In this document: positions 1-10,325 of the stretch, in pieces
Layout of the letters: the number at the start of each line of letters is the position of its first letter
Position numbering within the stretch: the stretch's first letter is position 1
Source: Maratus speciosus
Taxonomy: Eukaryota > Arthropoda > Arachnida > Araneae > Salticidae
Direction: 5' to 3'
Length of the DNA stretch: 64,000 nt
Assembly: GCA_963932465.1 (NCBI GenBank)
Contig: OZ010786.1
Span: 592,151,038-592,215,037, forward strand
Notes under the pieces: model-generated
What the model saw: the letters and a program-made list of their open reading frames with translations, nothing else
Told to the model about the DNA's origin: nothing
The model's database searches: none
Translations under genes and position numbers: made by a program

Positions 1-561
1 ACATTTCCAAAAATCCATGATTGCAAAAGAAACTTTGTTTTTACAAGTGTTTGTTTAAATCTCGAAAAAAATATTTGTTTCTCAGTTTTCTAAACCTGAC
101 ATTGGTTTCTTTTCGGATTAGTGGGTAACTCGGGATAAGTTATTTTATATTTTCGCTAAGAGTTTTCTCGACTAAAAAAATTCTTTATTTTTTTTTTATT
201 TGTACAGTGCCCATGATATTTTCTTTTTATATTAGGATTAAATTAGAACGATGAACCTTGCATTTTGTCGTACTTATCAAAGATATTTTATCTCTTATTT
301 CTATAATATACTTTTTATCTTATTATATATCCTCTTATTCCTTTATCTTATTCTATATCTTACTTCTGTAATATATATGTATGTTACCGTTAAAAGGTAT
401 ATTTCAGTTGTTTCATAAAATACAAAGATTTTTCATAAAATATCTAACCAAGTCGGTTAAAGTGTATAAAACTATTGGATTTTACTTTTTAACTAGATTT
501 TTATATAAAAATAGCAGATATTATAGCAATAATGTATAGCAAAATTGTTTATCAACAGGTA
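1..561. other. AT-rich DNA, no feature seen
   Basis: No ORF, inverted repeat or recognisable transposon end is visible here. The stretch is rich in short A/T runs. Confidence 0.5.
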
Positions 562-723
562 ATTTATAAAACAAAGGACTTTATTTAATGTCCAATTGTT
601 TATTTTTCACTTTAACCAATAGGCAATCGTTATACTAGTTATTTTATAGTATAACGATTACCTAATCGTTAAAGTGAAAAATAAATAATTGGAAATTAAA
701 ACAAATCCGTCCTTTTATAAAGT
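562..723. repeat. Foldback / palindromic MITE-like element
   Basis: Two arms of about 70 bp mirror each other around position 640. The left arm (from about 591) and the right arm (ending about 693) share TCCAATT.TTTATTTTTCAC on opposite strands, and the outer parts share TTTATAAAA.GGAC. The near-perfect palindrome with a very short loop suggests a MITE or foldback element. No target-site duplication could be fixed, so the superfamily is unknown. Confidence 0.7.
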
Positions 724-1053
724 AACTGCCGATAAATAATAAATAAGTCTCTCTTTAAGTCTCATATTAAGTATAGATTAGCTGATAAATAATAAAGAAA
801 AACGGAATATATAATATTTTATTATTGTTAGATTACTTGAACAGCAATAAAAAATTGCAGAATATAATACAGAAATAGTTATATTTAAATTTTTATTACT
901 CGTAACTATATAAAGTATTAGGTTACTTAGTCATTCAGACAAAAAAATATAATAATAATACGCTGTTTAAAAAATATTATAAAAATATTATCCGAAACAC
1001 AAAATATAAATAATGCTTATAATACAAATAATAATAATAATAATAATAATACA

Positions 1054-1085
<32 letters not shown>

Positions 1086-1506
1086 TAGTGACAGATAATT
1101 TTAAATATTATTAAAACATTACATGCCGGGGGGAACAATTATGTTACTTAATAAAACATTTCATTAATTTTTTTTTACACAACCACCTATTTGGCATGGT
1201 ATTCGCTATTTGGAAATTTATGGAATACTTTAATTTTATTTTCCATTATTTCTTAGAACAAGGATATGTGTGATCACACTTTGTATTACATTGCGTAATA
1301 TTTTTGAAACAAGAACGCTTTTTGTTAACACACACTGTTACACAAACACTTTTAAAATCCTTGTTCAGTGCCACGACTTTGATGTCCTGCAACAGCTTGA
1401 AGCATTGTCTCATTATTTGGAAATTATTCAATATAAATTATTTTTTGCTCACATATACCAAACTGAGACCTATTTCAAAGCCGTTTGATTAGGCCATTCC
1501 TTATTC
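724..1506. other. AT-rich DNA with (AAT)n microsatellite
   Basis: A trinucleotide AAT/ATA microsatellite lies at about 1020-1085, interrupted by ACAA. Nothing else recognisable; the short ORFs at 1246-1492 overlap on both strands and look like chance. Confidence 0.6.
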
Positions 1507-1710
1507 TTAACCCCCTCAGGACGAGCGTCTTTTACAGAATTTTTAATTTTTATTCACCGGTTTTATAAAACAGAAATTTTTGCCTAATTGAATCGGGAAA
1601 ATGCTCTGATTAAATAAGGCAAAATTTACAATAAAAATTTACTGGTGGGAATAATCACCGATTCTGAGCACCTTACGCCGCACGAATACCGGTCGCTCGT
1701 CCTCCCTTAA
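1507..1710. mobile_element. TTAA MITE, family A (copy 1)
   Basis: TTAA at each end and inverted termini of the form CCCC-TNNGGACGAGCG identify a piggyBac-like MITE (TTAA target, ends starting CC). This copy is diverged. The inner part has CACCGG..AAAACAGAAATTT, then ATTAAATAAGGC and TTTACTGGTG, the core shared with many other hairpins in this window. No coding capacity. Confidence 0.8.
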
Positions 1711-2514
1711 TCGAAAAAAAAAAATCATTACTATTTCTCTTCATGACGACCAGAGTAATACATACTAATCTTGTTAGTGCACACTATCGCCACCTTGCGG
1801 CTGGTGCGCAAAATAGAAATGACCTGCAAACTTATGCTATGTAAATTTTTCTCAAATACTTGATCTCCAATCTCCTCTCCAACTACGAGTTATCAATAAA
1901 AAAGCAACGAAAGGAAACAGAACAGCGACAAGTTGATTTTCGATTACATAGTCCAGGGAATTTTATGATTTTTTAAAAAAATACTTGGAAGATTATGTAT
2001 TTTAATATTTTTTTATTATAAACTTCGAACTTTTCTTATTCATAATAACGGAACAATTTAAATGTGCTAAATTTTAATATTTAATGAGAAATTATTTAAA
2101 AAGCATATATTACATATTTTGAAAAAGTTCCGCATAAGAAAACATCATTTTAATATAAAATTTTACATAGGCTTGAACAAAAACTTATCCAAATGTTCTA
2201 CAAATATCTGAAAACAGGTTTTATTTGTATATAAACATTTAGTGAAATTTGCTTTTGTGTGGTACATTTCAAAGCCCAAAGAGCAACACCACAATGTTCA
2301 CAATTAGTTCGAATTAAGCTCTGATTCTAGATATTTTCATATACTTAATTCCGTTTAGTGCTGTCACTTATTTTTTTTTAAATAAAAGGTTCGTAGATAA
2401 TATTTGTAAAGACCGAGAACGTGTACAGGGTTAGTCGGCATCAAAGGATTCAGAGGATTTTAGGTGTTTTAGTACCAGAAATTTCGCAAAGTACTGGTGG
2501 TTATATATAAACAT
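1711..2514. other. Unannotated AT-rich DNA
   Basis: No transposon end or credible ORF seen; only short low-complexity AT runs. Confidence 0.4.
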
Positions 2515-3070
2515 CATGAAACTATTAATAAAGCGGAACTGACATATCCTTGAAATAGTGAAGATTCAAATGTAACTGCTTTTAAAGGAGTTGATTAATA
2601 CCGGCGAAAGCTCCAACCGATAAATTTAAATATAATTTTTTTCTTTATTTGCACGCCTTATTTATGAAAAATTTCAGTGATAAATAATGGCAGAAACAGA
2701 TGTTCATTTTTATTGGTGCGAGAATACTTTGGTGGTAGTCAAGAGCTGCATTCCCGCCAGTTCCTGCGTTCCTGTTGGTGTCATTGGAAAAGTTTGTAAT
2801 ACTTGGGCAAACGGACACACCAATAAAAACAAAAAGAAATTCTTAGCTTATTTCTGAGAAAATATGTCCATGAATAAGGCGGTTAAATAAGATTAAATTT
2901 TCTATTCAAATTTTCTGGTAGGAAGTTCTCCCCGGCGGTAATCAAAAACTGCTGAACCGATTTAAAAGTACAGCCATCTTGTGACAACATCCCCAGTTAC
3001 TTCACTCGCAACTGGTAGACAGTACACTATACGTATCCTCCTCTTTATTAGTAACTCCATTCTAAAGATA
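2515..3070. repeat. Composite repeat, copy of 22185-22760
   Basis: The stretch matches 22185-22760 along its length, starting at ACTATTAATAAAG.GGAACTGACATAT and ending near CGCAACTGGTAGA. In the 22-kb copy it lies inside a DUF4817-type transposase gene; here only the composite insertion and a little flank remain. It holds two hairpins in tandem (about 2590-2755 and 2755-2955), each bounded by ACC(A/G)ATAAA and TTTACTGG/TTCTGGTAGG core ends. Confidence 0.7.
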
Positions 3071-3257
3071 GATTTTTTTTATTTGAAGCATACAAACTAT
3101 ATATTGGGTCATTCGGAAAGTCATGTCCGCTTGGGAAAATCAATTCGTACCGGAAAATTCTATCATTTAATTATAATAAATTGATTCCTAGATCTAATGT
3201 CTAATAATTATCGGGCTGAATTTTCAGGTACGAATTGATTTTCCCAAACGGACACGG

Positions 3258-3695
3258 CCAAAGCTTTATAAGTAAGCGAACGAACTTAATGCTGGAATCA
3301 GGCGTAAATTAACACGTTTGCGCCACCTTGTGGACGGAGTGATAGTTTACATACTCGGCCTTTTAGTGTGGCGCGTATTTTCTAAATCTTCAGTCACTCA
3401 TGGAAATGAATTTTGTTTGCCGTATTTATTGCAAAATAATGGCGTAGCGAGAGAGTCATTCAGACGCACTTGACACCACGAAGTTTTCTTCGCCTTATCA
3501 GAAGTTCTTCAGTTATTAAACAAGGTGAAAAAAACTTTACAATTTTAGTGGTGTCAGTAAGAAAATAGTTAGGTATCTACCTGTAGTTCACACTCCATCC
3601 GCTACGTGGCGCATGACCTTGATTGATGTGACCTCGCTTTTAATCTTGCGGTTACTTTTCCCATTTAAGATAGGACGCTTACTTATATCGCTTTG
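3258..3695. mobile_element. Short hAT-type derivative inside a mariner-like MITE
   Basis: Ends read CCAAAGC.TTATAAGTAAGCG on the left and the inverted CAAAGCGATATAAGTAAGCG on the right. They are flanked by GGACACGG and GGACACGA, an 8-bp duplication with one mismatch, as expected for hAT. Terminal and subterminal sequence matches the 6.6-kb element at 36351-42920, so this is probably its deletion derivative. It contains a CACCAC..GTGGTG hairpin at 3471-3556. Confidence 0.75.
3471..3556. repeat. Core-type hairpin nested in the hAT derivative
   Basis: TGACACCACGAAG..CGCCTTATCAG and its inverse ..TTAAACAAGG..TTAGTGGTGTCA form an 86-bp palindrome. It has the CACCA(C/G) edge and GCCTTAT motif of the shared MITE core. 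Confidence 0.55.
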
Positions 3696-3720
3696 GGACA
3701 CGACTTTCCTTACGACCCAA

Positions 3721-4447
3721 TAATATGTACTTTTATAGCTCAGAGAATTAAATGTTGACTACGAGAGACTCTCGGGCTAAGTTCGCTTCACCGAAAACAG
3801 CAAACCGGGTGACATTCGGATTTAGACCTCAAAGTATTTATGGCTTTGACGACGATAGATAAAGTAGGGGATCTAGAATTTTCTCTGTCAACTGAAGGAA
3901 CTAGAATACGGACTGTAATGCCTACAGAGGCCTCGGAATAAGATCTTAAGAAAATACTGATATTTATGTGATCTAAAGGCAGGGAAATTCATTGACCTGT
4001 AGGAACTCTGTTTGCGAAATAATTTGCCAATAACATTGCGCGAATATAAATAGAATATGGGGCAGTGAACAGAACCGCATAGCATAGAACAAATTTTAAT
4101 AGATGTAGTCCATTAACAATTCCTGCTGTAAAAATTTAGGGAATAATTTATAATATTTTTAAATGATTTTTTTTTCTTGTATTCCTTTTTGCTTATGGAT
4201 ATTATTAACTAGGCATTACAAAGAGCTCCACAAATGTACGTGCGTTCTAAGTATTAAAAAAAATAAATGTAGTCTTGGGCGTAATTTACAATTATTTATA
4301 TTTAACTGTATGTCCTAGATATAATTTCATTACTACATTTTAATCTTTATCTCTGATTCAATGAAGTGATTTCGAGTTACAAGAACTAAACGTGAAAGAA
4401 CGTTCAAGCTAATTGGGCATTAGCTTCTAGTGATTGCTGCATTAAAT
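3721..4447. other. Unannotated sequence
   Basis: No credible gene. A 65-residue minus-strand ORF at 3888-4085 has no recognisable domain. No repeat ends found. Confidence 0.4.
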
Positions 4448-4528
4448 GCATATACGCATATATTATTTATATATACGCATATATATGCGTATATTGAACG
4501 CATATACGCATATATTCACGCATATATA
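4448..4528. repeat. ACGCATATA-rich palindromic simple repeat
   Basis: Repeated units of (A/T)CGCATATA on both strands (TATACGCATATA and TATATGCGTATA) build a self-complementary array of about 80 bp next to a MITE. Confidence 0.75.
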
Positions 4529-4529
4529 C

Positions 4530-4718
4530 CAGTGTTGCCAGTTTGGCCTCCAATTTCCTTCAGACATTAGGCGCTCATATTAGAAATAAACAATAGTATC
4601 TTGTGTTTTATGTAATAAGAGACATTTAGGAGGACAAAAAGTAAAAATTCTTCTTTCGAAATTTACAGTATGAATTTGAAATTTTGGTTTAAATTTGGAG
4701 GGCATACTGGCAATCCTG
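4530..4718. mobile_element. MITE with CAGTGTTGCCAG ends
   Basis: The left end CAGTGTTGCCAGTTTGGCCT and right end (complement CAGGATTGCCAGTATGCCCT) are inverted over about 24 bp. The same type of end appears at 30778-30973. No clear target-site duplication, so the superfamily is not assigned. Confidence 0.65.
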
Positions 4719-5139
4719 TTCAGGACTATAGGTGAAAATTTAAAAAGAAGGTTACTTTTCCAAATTATTATTCTATATTACTGTTGAATTCTCTAAAAAG
4801 TAAAATAATCTAACATAGAGGAATGCAAATGGAATGCATGGGTGCATATTTTTTTATATAAAAAATTTATATTTCATATCGGTCTAATAATAGATGGATT
4901 TTCAGATGTAACACACTTTACTTGAATTTCCCCTCCTTTTTGTTACTATACCTTTATCCGTATATTTGTTTTGTTGGACTTACATATAATGGTATCTCTA
5001 TACTGATGTAAATAACTTAAATTGACGAAAGAACTCTGCAGCGTAATTTCAACAAATTTTATTTCTTTTATCGAAATATTTTCACTACTTTATAAAAGAA
5101 TATCATTAAGAAGATATTTTTTTTCATAGAGTGAAATGA
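4719..5139. other. Unannotated AT-rich DNA
   Basis: No ORF or repeat boundary recognised. Confidence 0.4.
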
Positions 5140-5900
5140 GATATCTTAACTAGAAAACAGAATTTCTGCTTTTCCAGAATTTAGTACCGCACCCGATGAA
5201 AATAATGATATATGTATATAAATATAGATAGTGTAAAACCTATTTCAATTTTAAGACTTAAAGTACACGCTTTTATTTTATATAAAATGACGTCATCCGC
5301 AACCGCTGAAGAATTCTTCATTTACGATCCTGTCTTAAACTACATCTACATTAAAGTGCGCATCACACGTCACTATCGCTGAATAAACAACAAGCACACA
5401 AAAAGATATACAAATCCAAAAAAAGAGATGCTGTCATTCAAAAAAACTCGACAAAAATAATCGGTTGTCTAATGATTCATATACATTCATTTGTTTGTAA
5501 TATCAATATGGATACTTAAAAATAAATTTGGTTTATAATAGCTCCACGTTTTATCTGAAATCATCCATTTATATTTTTTCAAAATAGCACGGATTTTAAT
5601 GTCTTTTTTTCCAGTCGTTATGGGACTATTTTCCAACTATTTTTTCCTTACATTCTGAAATGGAGTACTTGAGTTGCCAAAATTAAGCAAATGGCGCTAA
5701 AAAGTACAAAAGAAAACGTGTATATTTCAAAAATAAATTGAGACGCAGTTTTCAAACAAATTTCATTTAAATGTACATTTTTTTGCCAATACGACGGTAT
5801 TGAAAATGTGCGATGCTTAGAAGTTTTATTTTTTAGAGACGACATTTTAATAGCTGGGAGAAAGAAATAGCATACCGGGGGGCTAATAAGCAACGTAAAA
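5140..5900 (-). repeat. Dispersed ~750-bp repeat, copy 1
   Basis: This stretch is the reverse complement of 43915-44770 over nearly its full length with indels. Shared landmarks are GGTATGCTATTTCTTTCTCC, TTGGCAACTCAAGTACTC and the TGACGTCA + TATA module. It is probably part of an unrecognised transposon. The 86-residue minus-strand ORF at 5648-5908 is not conserved intact in the other copy, so I do not call it a gene. Confidence 0.65.
5273..5295 (-). promoter_or_regulatory. CRE + TATA-like module in dispersed repeat
   Basis: Reading the minus strand, TGACGTCA (a full CRE/ATF site) is followed directly by TTTTATATAAAATAAAAG, a TATA-like box. The same arrangement is preserved in the copy at 44598-44624 although the surroundings have diverged. 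A promoter role is an inference. Confidence 0.4.
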
Positions 5901-6019
5901 ACAAGCAAACAAGAAAAAGAAAACTCACTAAAAATAAATTTTCAGCAATTGATGTCCATATCCGGTATCGCTTTGGAATTAATTCGTGTAGCCCTGCAAT
6001 GTTACATATAGAATTTATA

Positions 6020-6322
6020 CAAACCACCTAATACACTCAAAATAACGTAAGTTTAACAAGTTAAAAATTCCATGTAAAACGTGGAAAATTAGGTGCATTT
6101 GTACTATAACCAGTTTTATAAATATTTTTTGCACCGCATATTGTACTGAAAGTATATTTTAGTGCACTTTATAAGTGCATATCAATTTCATTCTGTTCTA
6201 AAATCTATAACATCATTAAAATGCACTTGAAATAACTTTTCCCACTGGCCGTAATGTAACGGAAAACTTTTGACTGTCCCTCTAATTAAAGTATACATTC
6301 GATTTTCATAAAATTTTATCTT
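6020..6322 (+). repeat. Fragment of R-type repeat
   Basis: It closely matches 24740-24985, sharing TACTATAAC.AGTTTTATAAA, TTTTGCACCGCATATTGTAC and TTTTGACTGTCCCT.TAATTA. It is the 5' part of the R repeat family found complete at 14-20 kb and lacks the tandem core and the GACA tract. Confidence 0.6.
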
Positions 6323-6529
6323 TTAACCCCTTGAGGACGAGCGACACGTATACGTGCCGGAAAATGGCCTAAGGATCCTCGTTTATCCTCACCAGTAAAA
6401 TTTTACTGTAAAATTTGCCTTATTTAATCCGAGCATTTTCTCGATTTGAATAGGCACAAACTTCTGTTTTTTAAACCGGTAGCAAAGTAACAAACATTTC
6501 GTAAAAGGCTCCCGTCGCGAAGGGGTTAA
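6323..6529. mobile_element. TTAA MITE, family A (copy 2)
   Basis: TTAA flanks (6323-6326, 6526-6529) and ends CCCCTTGAGGACGAGCG / CGTCGCGAAGGGG define the family. The core has CTCACCAGTAAAATTTTACT, TTTGCCTTATTTAATC and TAAACCGGT. Confidence 0.85.
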
Positions 6530-6540
6530 AATACTCTTTA

Positions 6541-6625
6541 GCATAGCTGCCAACTCTTCCGCTCTTTTGTACCACAAAAAATTCATAGAAATTTTTAGTT
6601 TGTTTAATCGGCAAATTACGGCGAT
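6541..6625. repeat. Half of a hairpin element (AGCTGCCAACT arm)
   Basis: The arm AGCTGCCAACT..TACCACAAAAAATT and inner TTTAATCGGCAAATTACGG match 28104-28195 and resemble the complete hairpin at 15551-15711. The other half is missing; the 6626 element joins directly. Confidence 0.5.
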
Positions 6626-6637
6626 TTAACACGTTCA

Positions 6638-7030
6638 CGCCGGCGTGCATCACCCGTGAGTCACGCTCGACTGTGCTATCAGGCGGCGTGCATCACCGGT
6701 GCGTCACGGCTGACTGTCGCATCAGGCGGCGTGCATCACCGGTGGGTCACACTCAACATTTCCATTGAAGGCGTGGTTTCTACCTTACAGAAAATACATT
6801 TATATCATGTTGGCTATATTTCTTTAGATTGTAAGACATTTTATATTGAATTCGTACATTGAAAGATATTTGCCGATGCATAAACTTGGGAAACCAATCT
6901 AGAACACCAATTTACAAAAACCTTTCAGAACAGGGAGGAGCTTTTACACTTTTGCCGGTGATGCGGCGAGCATCACCGGTGGGTCACAGCTGACTGTCGC
7001 ATCAGGCGGCGTGCATCACCGGTAGGTGAC
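6638..7030. repeat. Subterminal GGCGTGCATCACCGGTG repeats
   Basis: Four or more copies of a unit built on GGCGTGCATCACCGGTGGGT and CTGTCGCATCAGGC occur in direct orientation. They are GC-rich against an AT-rich background, a typical look for transposase- or host-factor-binding subterminal repeats. The same units open the element at 10326. Confidence 0.7.
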
Positions 7031-7148
7031 ACTCAACTTTTCCATTGAAGGGTTGGTTACTACCTAACAGAAATTACATTTATATCATGTTGTCCATAGT
7101 TCTTTAGATTGTAAGACATTTTATTTTAAATTCGTACATTGAAAGATA

Positions 7149-8548
7149 CATTGCTCAAAACAATTAAAGGATATTGCAGTTTTAGGTGGATTTTGTATCT
7201 GGTAAACTGTTTAGCTGATTGATACATGGTCGACAGACATAGTAGGTTATATGAGAATAAATTACACATGTTTGGCAGAAAAAAATGCATTTTATTGCGC
7301 ATTTGTGTACTAAAGGAAAAAAACACAATTTGTGCATATGAGAAAAAAAGAATAAGAAAAGGTGTTTTCTTCAAAGAAAATCATTTTCAGTAGGGGGTAT
7401 GGTTTCCACGGGCGGCCAGCAACGTTGAACACCTTTGAGGCATGGACTCAATGAGGCTATTAATGACGAGTTGGGGTATTCTGCCCCACTCTTCCAGAAG
7501 AGCTCTTTCCAGTTCTTGGAGAGTTTGTGGGGGCTGTTGGCGGCCAGAAACTCGTCTTCCTAGAGCGTCCCAAACGTGCTCGATTGGATTCATGTCTGGA
7601 GAACACGCTGGCCATTCCATTCGAACGATTCCTTCCTCGAAAAGGAAATCCTCCACCAGGTGTGCACGATGTGGCCTGCAGTTATCGTCCATTAAAATGA
7701 AGTTATCTCCTATTGCTGCAGCGTAAGGGACTGCAATAGGTCTGAGGATCTCATCCCTATATCGGCGACCAGTCAGAGCTCCATCTCGAATGATGTAGAG
7801 GTCATTGCGCCCGTCAATGGAGATGCCACCATACACCAACACTCCTCCACCGCCATATCTGACACTTTCGTGCACGAACGCAGGATTATTCCTACTGCCA
7901 CGGTCCCTCCAGATGAAAATACGCCTATTATCCGGATGCACAGAAAAACGGGACTCGTCAGAAAACAGAATATTGCTCCATTCATTTCTCCTCCAGTTGA
8001 CATGCTCGCTTGCCCACTCCCTGCGGTCGCGACGATGCCTTGATGTTAATCTAATACATACCATCGGTCGGCGAGCATACAGACCTACAGCATGGAGCCG
8101 GTTTCGGACAGTCTGAGTTGAAATCGTGGTGCCTGTAGCCGAGCGAAGGTGTTGTTGGAGAAGAGTAGCGTTCATGGTTCGGTGTCGCCTAGCTGTTAAC
8201 GCTAAATACCGATCTTCAGTGGGCGTTGTTGCCCGTCTACGACCTTGCCCTGGTCTTTGGCCTGCACATCCACTCTCCAAAAAACGGTTCCAGATCCTGG
8301 AAATAACACTTTGTGACACTCCAATGGCTTGCGCTACTTCGGCTTGAGTTTCGGCTTGAGTCAAATTTCATTCGCTGCCGCTGAAGCGACGTTTTTGACG
8401 TCGAACTCAAAATTTGCATACTCCACAGTTTGAAAACCAGAAAAATTTGCATTTGTGATTCTCTTCTTCTATTTTCGGCAAAAAAAATTTCGTTTATATC
8501 TTTATTTTATATAAAACTTCAAATATCCTTTAATTGTTTTGAGCAGTG
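7149..8548 (-). mobile_element. Tc1-like (DD34E) transposon, 1.4 kb
   Basis: Inverted ends of about 27 bp, CA(T/C)TGCTCAAAACAATTAA.., differ at one position and are flanked by TA (7147-7148, 8549-8550). The empty site is visible in the neighbouring duplicate unit at about 6866, where GAAAGATATTTGCCGATGC runs without interruption, confirming insertion and TA duplication. It carries one transposase gene on the minus strand. Little divergence between ends and a nearly open ORF suggest a fairly young insertion. Confidence 0.93.
7387..8364 (-). CDS. Tc1 family transposase (DD34E), N-terminus damaged
   Basis: About 325 codons encode a cut-and-paste transposase. An HTH lies at residues 8-33 (QAEVAQAIGVSQSVISRIW), a basic GRRR linker at 41-44 and a second HTH near 80-95. 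The catalytic residues of the DDE domain are D136 (FSDES), D227 (MDDN) and E262 (PIEHVWD), with 34 residues between the last two, i.e. DD34E. The frame starts on TTG just after a TGA. The natural ATG leader lies upstream in another frame (LQRQRMKFD) and the duplicated ACTCAAGCCGAA sits at the junction. I infer a small deletion with frameshift that removed about 20 residues of the first HTH, so the protein is probably inactive despite an intact catalytic core. Family members are usually about 340 residues. Confidence 0.92.
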   Translation of the reverse strand: MTQAETQAEVAQAIGVSQSVISRIWNRFLESGCAGQRPGQGRRRATTPTEDRYLALTARRHRTMNATLLQQHLRSATGTTISTQTVRNRLHAVGLYARRPMVCIRLTSRHRRDRREWASEHVNWRRNEWSNILFSDESRFSVHPDNRRIFIWRDRGSRNNPAFVHESVRYGGGGVLVYGGISIDGRNDLYIIRDGALTGRRYRDEILRPIAVPYAAAIGDNFILMDDNCRPHRAHLVEDFLFEEGIVRMEWPACSPDMNPIEHVWDALGRRVSGRQQPPQTLQELERALLEEWGRIPQLVINSLIESMPQRCSTLLAARGNHTPY

Positions 8549-8633
8549 TATTTACCGATGCATAAACTTGGGAAACAAATCTAGAACACCAATTTACAAA
8601 ATCCTTTCAGAACAGGGAGGAGCTTCTACGCTT

Positions 8634-8842
8634 TTAACCCCTTCGGGACGGGAGCCTTTTACGAAATTTTTAATCTTTTGTCACCGTTTTTTAAAAACAG
8701 AAATTTGTGTCTTCTTGAATCGAGAAAATGCGCTGATTGAATAAGGCAAAATTTACAGTAAAATTTTACTGGTGAGAGAAAACAAGGATTCTGGGCGCTT
8801 CATGCGGCACGTATACGTGTCGCTCGTCCCCAAAGGGGTTAA
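8634..8842. mobile_element. TTAA MITE, family A (copy 3)
   Basis: TTAA at both ends and inverted ends CCCCTTCGGGACGGGAG / GCTCGTCCCCAAAGGGG. The core contains GTCACCG, GATTGAATAAGGC and TTTTACTGGTGAG. It is inserted in the tail of the 6626-8883 element. Confidence 0.85.
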
Positions 8843-8883
8843 AATTCAGATTAGCTAAAAGTTGACAGTCGCAAATGTGTTAA

Positions 8884-9248
8884 TATTATATTTGTTTATT
8901 TATTTCGATGCAATTTTTAAAGCATTCTAAACAGAATGATGGCTGTCCCTTACAAAGTTTGCAATAAGCGGTTACTTTTTAAGTTTTCTTCGAGGTATAC
9001 TGTCTGCGTTTTCTTTTAGATAAACATTTGTATTTTTCTTTGCATCTTTGTCTTTTTTTTTTTTTTTTTTTTTTGCAGACTCTTTATACGAATGAAAAAA
9101 ATGTGAATCCTTTTGTCACGGCATTTGCCATCGAAATGCCGTTTTTCAATGTGTTGAATATTGATCAAAAGGTGATCAATAATTTATTCTCTGATTTTAA
9201 AAAATATTACTTATGTTTATTAGCCCGTTTGGTATACTAACTTTGATA
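8884..9248. other. AT-rich DNA with T22 tract
   Basis: A 22-base T run lies at 9053-9074 followed by GCAGAC. No gene recognised. Confidence 0.4.
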
Positions 9249-9834
9249 ATAGACCGCGAGCCAGAAGCACAGACACATGGTTCGTAAGGATACCGTTATT
9301 TCTCCAAGGATATTACCAGTATATTTTTATAGAGAAAGATATCTAGGTTAAATGCGCAAAATTTCGCCTCCCTTTAAAAAGAGATTTTCTATAATATAAC
9401 ACTGGTGCCAAAAAAATTTTCTGGTCTCCAAAATTCAAGGAGGCGTACGAACCATGAGACAACCACCTCATCGAGTTGGAGGCTGAAATTCCAGAATTAG
9501 CTAAAACTCGATTCCCATATTAAAACGCAATCGGTCTGTCAATTCATATCGTGATGGAAAACACCTAAAGACCCTATTTTACCGGTTGACACGCAGGTTT
9601 ACCATTGTGTTTTCTTGCTCCCCGTCCGCCTTGTTTTCATACCTTAGGGTGCAGGAAAACGCAATGGTAAACCTACGAGTCGACCGCAAAAATCTGGTTT
9701 TTAGGTGTTTTCCACCAAGATATGACTTGGCAGAACGATTGCGTTTTAATATGAGAATCGAGTTTTAACTAATTCTGGAATTTCAGCCTCCAACTCGATG
9801 AGGTGGTTGTCTGCGCTGCCGGCTCCTGGTCTAT
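9249..9834. mobile_element. Large foldback element (copy 1), interrupted
   Basis: Long inverted arms start ATAGACCG.GAGCC and end GGCTCCTGGTCTAT. Internal landmarks CACCTCATCGAGTTGG, AAAACGCAAT, GTTTACCATTGTGTTTTC and their complements nest symmetrically. The whole matches 63150-63548. The left arm is split by a 181-bp hairpin (9276-9456). No ORF of note; superfamily unknown. Confidence 0.8.
9276..9456. mobile_element. Hairpin element G1, 5-bp target duplication
   Basis: Arms CATGGTTCGTA / TACGAACCATG are flanked by AGACA on both sides (9271-9275, 9457-9461). The uninterrupted sequence can be read in the opposite arm of the host foldback. The core ATTACCAGTATATTTTTATA ..GATATCTAG..TTTCGCC..ACTGGTGCC is shared with the element at 61947-62123, whose arms are entirely different. 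Confidence 0.8.
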
Positions 9835-10325
9835 AAATAAAAGAACGAAAAATCGCTTTAAATCATTTCTTAAAAGCAGCTCCATTAATTCTTTTATACT
9901 TTGCATACACAGTAAACATTCTGTTTGCATTTCCTTAAAACAATACCATCACATAGAAAAAACAGCTCTGAAGGGCACATTTGATCCTTGGTCGACGTCT
10001 TAGCATTTAACTCATTTACTACTTTTGCATAAATTTACCGTTCTGACAAAATTGCAGTTGCCAAAATCTTAGCAAAATTATCGAAAATACGTACGATTGG
10101 CCGAACATCGATCACATAATGACATCAAACTAATGAAAGAGACTGTCGTTCGATAGTCCTATCGACATCCTTCCTATGACGTAATTTCTTGTTTTTTCAT
10201 GATAGTTATTATGGTTCCTTGAGCTGAAGTATATTTTTATACAACTCATCACTTTGTATGCAAGTGAAACTGGAAATGCAAAATCTCAAAGAATTTCTAA
10301 TACGGTGAGTTATTCCAGAATTTTC
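9835..10325. other. Unannotated sequence
   Basis: No ORF with a recognisable domain and no repeat ends were found. Confidence 0.4.

Larger units (their letters stand above)
3104..3720. mobile_element. mariner-like MITE, interrupted (copy 1)
   Basis: Termini TTGGGTC.TTCGGAAAGTC are inverted at both ends and flanked by TA (3102-3103 and 3721-3722), the Tc1/mariner target duplication; the end resembles mariner terminal repeats. The right arm is split by the 438-bp element at 3258-3695. An uninterrupted relative lies at 52577-52745. No coding capacity. Confidence 0.8.
6626..8883. mobile_element. piggyBac-like TTAA element with subterminal repeats, interrupted
   Basis: It begins TTAACACGTTCACGCCGGCG, the end of the complete relative at 10326-10888, and finishes at a TTAACACA-type end near 8880. 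About 40-bp subterminal repeats (GGCGTGCATCACCGGTGGGT-type) are scattered at 6638-7030, and a longer unit with CATTGAAGG..GGAGGAGCTT is duplicated. The second unit is split by the Tc1 element at 7149-8548 and a MITE sits at 8634. No transposase remains, so it is non-autonomous. The right boundary is less certain than the left. Confidence 0.6.

Noticed and set aside
5648..6027. Two overlapping hydrophobic minus-strand ORFs that could pass as small membrane proteins
   Set aside because: The region is a dispersed repeat and the frames are not kept in the copy at 43915-44770.
7442..8347. Several plus-strand ORFs of 73-103 codons
   Set aside because: They are antisense shadows of the Tc1 transposase.
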